Source of the DNA: Mesostigma viride
Lineage: Eukaryota; Streptophyta; Mesostigmatophyceae; Mesostigmatales; Mesostigmataceae
DNA: 21,204 bases
Reading direction: 5' to 3'
NCBI GenBank assembly: GCA_009746045.1
Contig: RPFO01000838.1
Location: 1 to 21,204 of the forward strand
Position 1 is the first letter of the stretch. The number at the start of each line of letters is the position of its first letter. The translations under genes were made by a program, and so were the position numbers. Below are positions 20,431 through 21,204 of the stretch, in pieces. The notes below the pieces were generated by a model. It did not search any database and was not told where the DNA came from. It saw only the letters and a program-made list of their open reading frames with translations.

Positions 20431-21204
20431 CAACCGGTAGGCAAACAGAGGGGGCAACCGGTAGGCAAACAGAGGGGGCAACCGGTAGGCAAACAGAGGG
20501 GGCAACCGGTAGGCAAACAGAGGGGGCAACCGGTAGGCAAACAGAGGGGGCAACCGGTCGGCAAACAGAGGGGGCAACCGGTAGGCAAACAGAGGGGGCA
20601 ACCGGTAGGCAAACAGAGGGGGCAACCGGTCGGCAAACAGAGGGGGCAACCGGTAGGCAAACAGAGGGGGCAACCGTAGGCAAACAGAGGGGGCAACCGG
20701 TAGGCAAACAGAGGGGGCAACCGGTAGGCAAACAGAGGGGGCAACCGGTAGGCAAACAGAGGGGGCAACCGGTAGGCAAACAGAGGGGGCAACCGGTAGG
20801 CAAACAGAGGGGCAACCGGTAGGCAAACAGAGGGGGCAACCGGTAGGCAAACAGAGGGGCAACCGGTAGGCAAACAGAGGGGCAACCGGTAGGCAAACAG
20901 AGGGGGCAACCGGTAGGCAAACAGAGGGGGCAACCGGTAGGCAAACAGAGGGGGCAACCGGTAGGCAAACAGAGGGGGCAACCGGTAGGCAAACAGAGGG
21001 GGCAACCGGTAGGCAAACAGAGGGGCAACCGGTAGGCAAACAGAGGGGGCAACCGGTAGGCAAACAGAGGGGCAACCGGTAGGCAAACAGGGGGCAACCG
21101 GTCGGCAAACAGAGGGGGCAACCGGTAGGCAAACAGAGGGGGCAACCGGTAGGCAAACAGAGGGGGCAACCGGTAGGCAAACAGAGGGCAACCGGTAGGC
21201 AACA
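20431..21204 (+). repeat. Right edge of the array: variable units, ends mid-unit
   Basis: Variation rises again over about 32 units. GGTCGG reappears (C at 20559, 20631 and 21103), one G is lost from CCGG at about 20675, several G4 runs occur (20809, 20856, 20879, 21022 and about 21069), and the last G run has only three Gs (21186-21188). The window stops 16 bases into a unit that starts at 21189 and carries an A3 to A2 loss. Unlike the left edge, no AAGCAG unit is present. No unique flank is reached. Confidence 0.9.

Larger units (their letters stand above)
1..21204 (+). repeat. 24-bp tandem-repeat array (satellite or giant minisatellite) filling the window
   Basis: The window is a continuous head-to-tail array of a 24-bp unit, CAACCGGTAGGC then AAACAGAGGGGG, with about 890 copies by hand count. 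All copies are in one orientation and no unique DNA is present. The unit holds 10 G, 8 A, 5 C and 1 T, so it is 62.5% GC and 75% purine on this strand. Each copy has one ACCGGT palindrome, one CpG (within CCGG) and one G5 run. Variant units are mostly 22 or 23 bp long, from loss of a G, an A, or the AG before the G run. Such losses are not multiples of three, which argues against a conserved repeat protein. The sequence starts and stops inside a unit, so the true array is probably longer. I do not recognise the unit as a named family. A noncoding satellite is my inference from copy number and the lack of ATG; the repeat structure itself is directly visible. Confidence 0.99.

Noticed and set aside
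1-21204. Minus-strand giant proteins starting at TTG in any of three frames
   Set aside because: All three frames are equally open because stops cannot form from this composition. There is no ATG, no ribosome-binding site and no frame preference.
1-21204. CRISPR array
   Set aside because: The 24-bp units abut directly with no unique spacers, and no cas gene or leader is present.
1-21204. Telomeric repeat array
   Set aside because: The unit is 24 bp with internal CCGG and does not contain a usual telomere motif. The G-rich strand resemblance is only compositional. A subtelomeric location remains possible but cannot be judged without flanks.
1-21204. Plasmid iterons or a replication origin
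   Set aside because: The unit length is in the iteron range, but hundreds of perfect copies, no AT-rich region and no rep gene make this unsupported.
1-21204. ACCGGT palindrome as a regulator binding site or recombination site
   Set aside because: The six-base palindrome is not extended by flanking symmetry (CA before, AG or CG after), and it recurs only because the unit recurs.
1-21204. Circular contig (end joining start)
   Set aside because: The last bases (GGCAACA) and the first (AGAGGGGG) join almost in phase, but any cut of a tandem array would do so within a base or two, so it says nothing about circularity.

Overview
The whole window is one tandem-repeat array. The unit is 24 bp. In the phase used here its first half is CAACCGGTAGGC and its second half is AAACAGAGGGGG. 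By my hand count there are about 890 head-to-tail copies, all in the same orientation, with no spacer, no insertion and no unique flank at either end. I find no protein gene, RNA gene, mobile element, CRISPR array or promoter. No ATG exists on either strand across all 21.2 kb.

Organism: there is no non-repeat DNA to judge from. A nearly pure array of this size is typical of a eukaryotic satellite or large minisatellite (subtelomeric, pericentromeric or heterochromatic). That is an inference from architecture only. The 24-mer is not a telomere, centromere or iteron repeat that I recognise.

Layout: (1) 1-2457 is a strongly variable left edge. Most units there carry a one- or two-base deletion or one of a few recurring substitutions. 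(2) 2458-5400 has moderate variation that falls off to the right. (3) 5401-18830 is nearly perfect, broken by only seven short units of 22 or 23 bp. It contains a core at 9858-16313 of 269 consecutive units in which I see no difference. (4) 18831-20430 is lightly variable. (5) 20431-21204 is a variable right edge that ends mid-unit.

Two readings of this edge-to-core gradient compete. One is real biology: unequal exchange homogenises the middle of an array while the margins decay. The other is technical: long-read consensus is poor at low-coverage contig ends and over-smoothed in the middle. Most edge changes shorten the G5 and A3 runs, which favours the technical reading. However, some variants are clustered, compound or limited to one edge, which suggests that part of the variation is genuine. 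The strand shown is purine-rich (18 of 24 bases) with only one T per unit. This explains the long open frames: the minus strand has no stop codon in any frame across the whole window, and one plus-strand frame is open for 13 kb without a start codon. These are composition effects, not evidence of genes.
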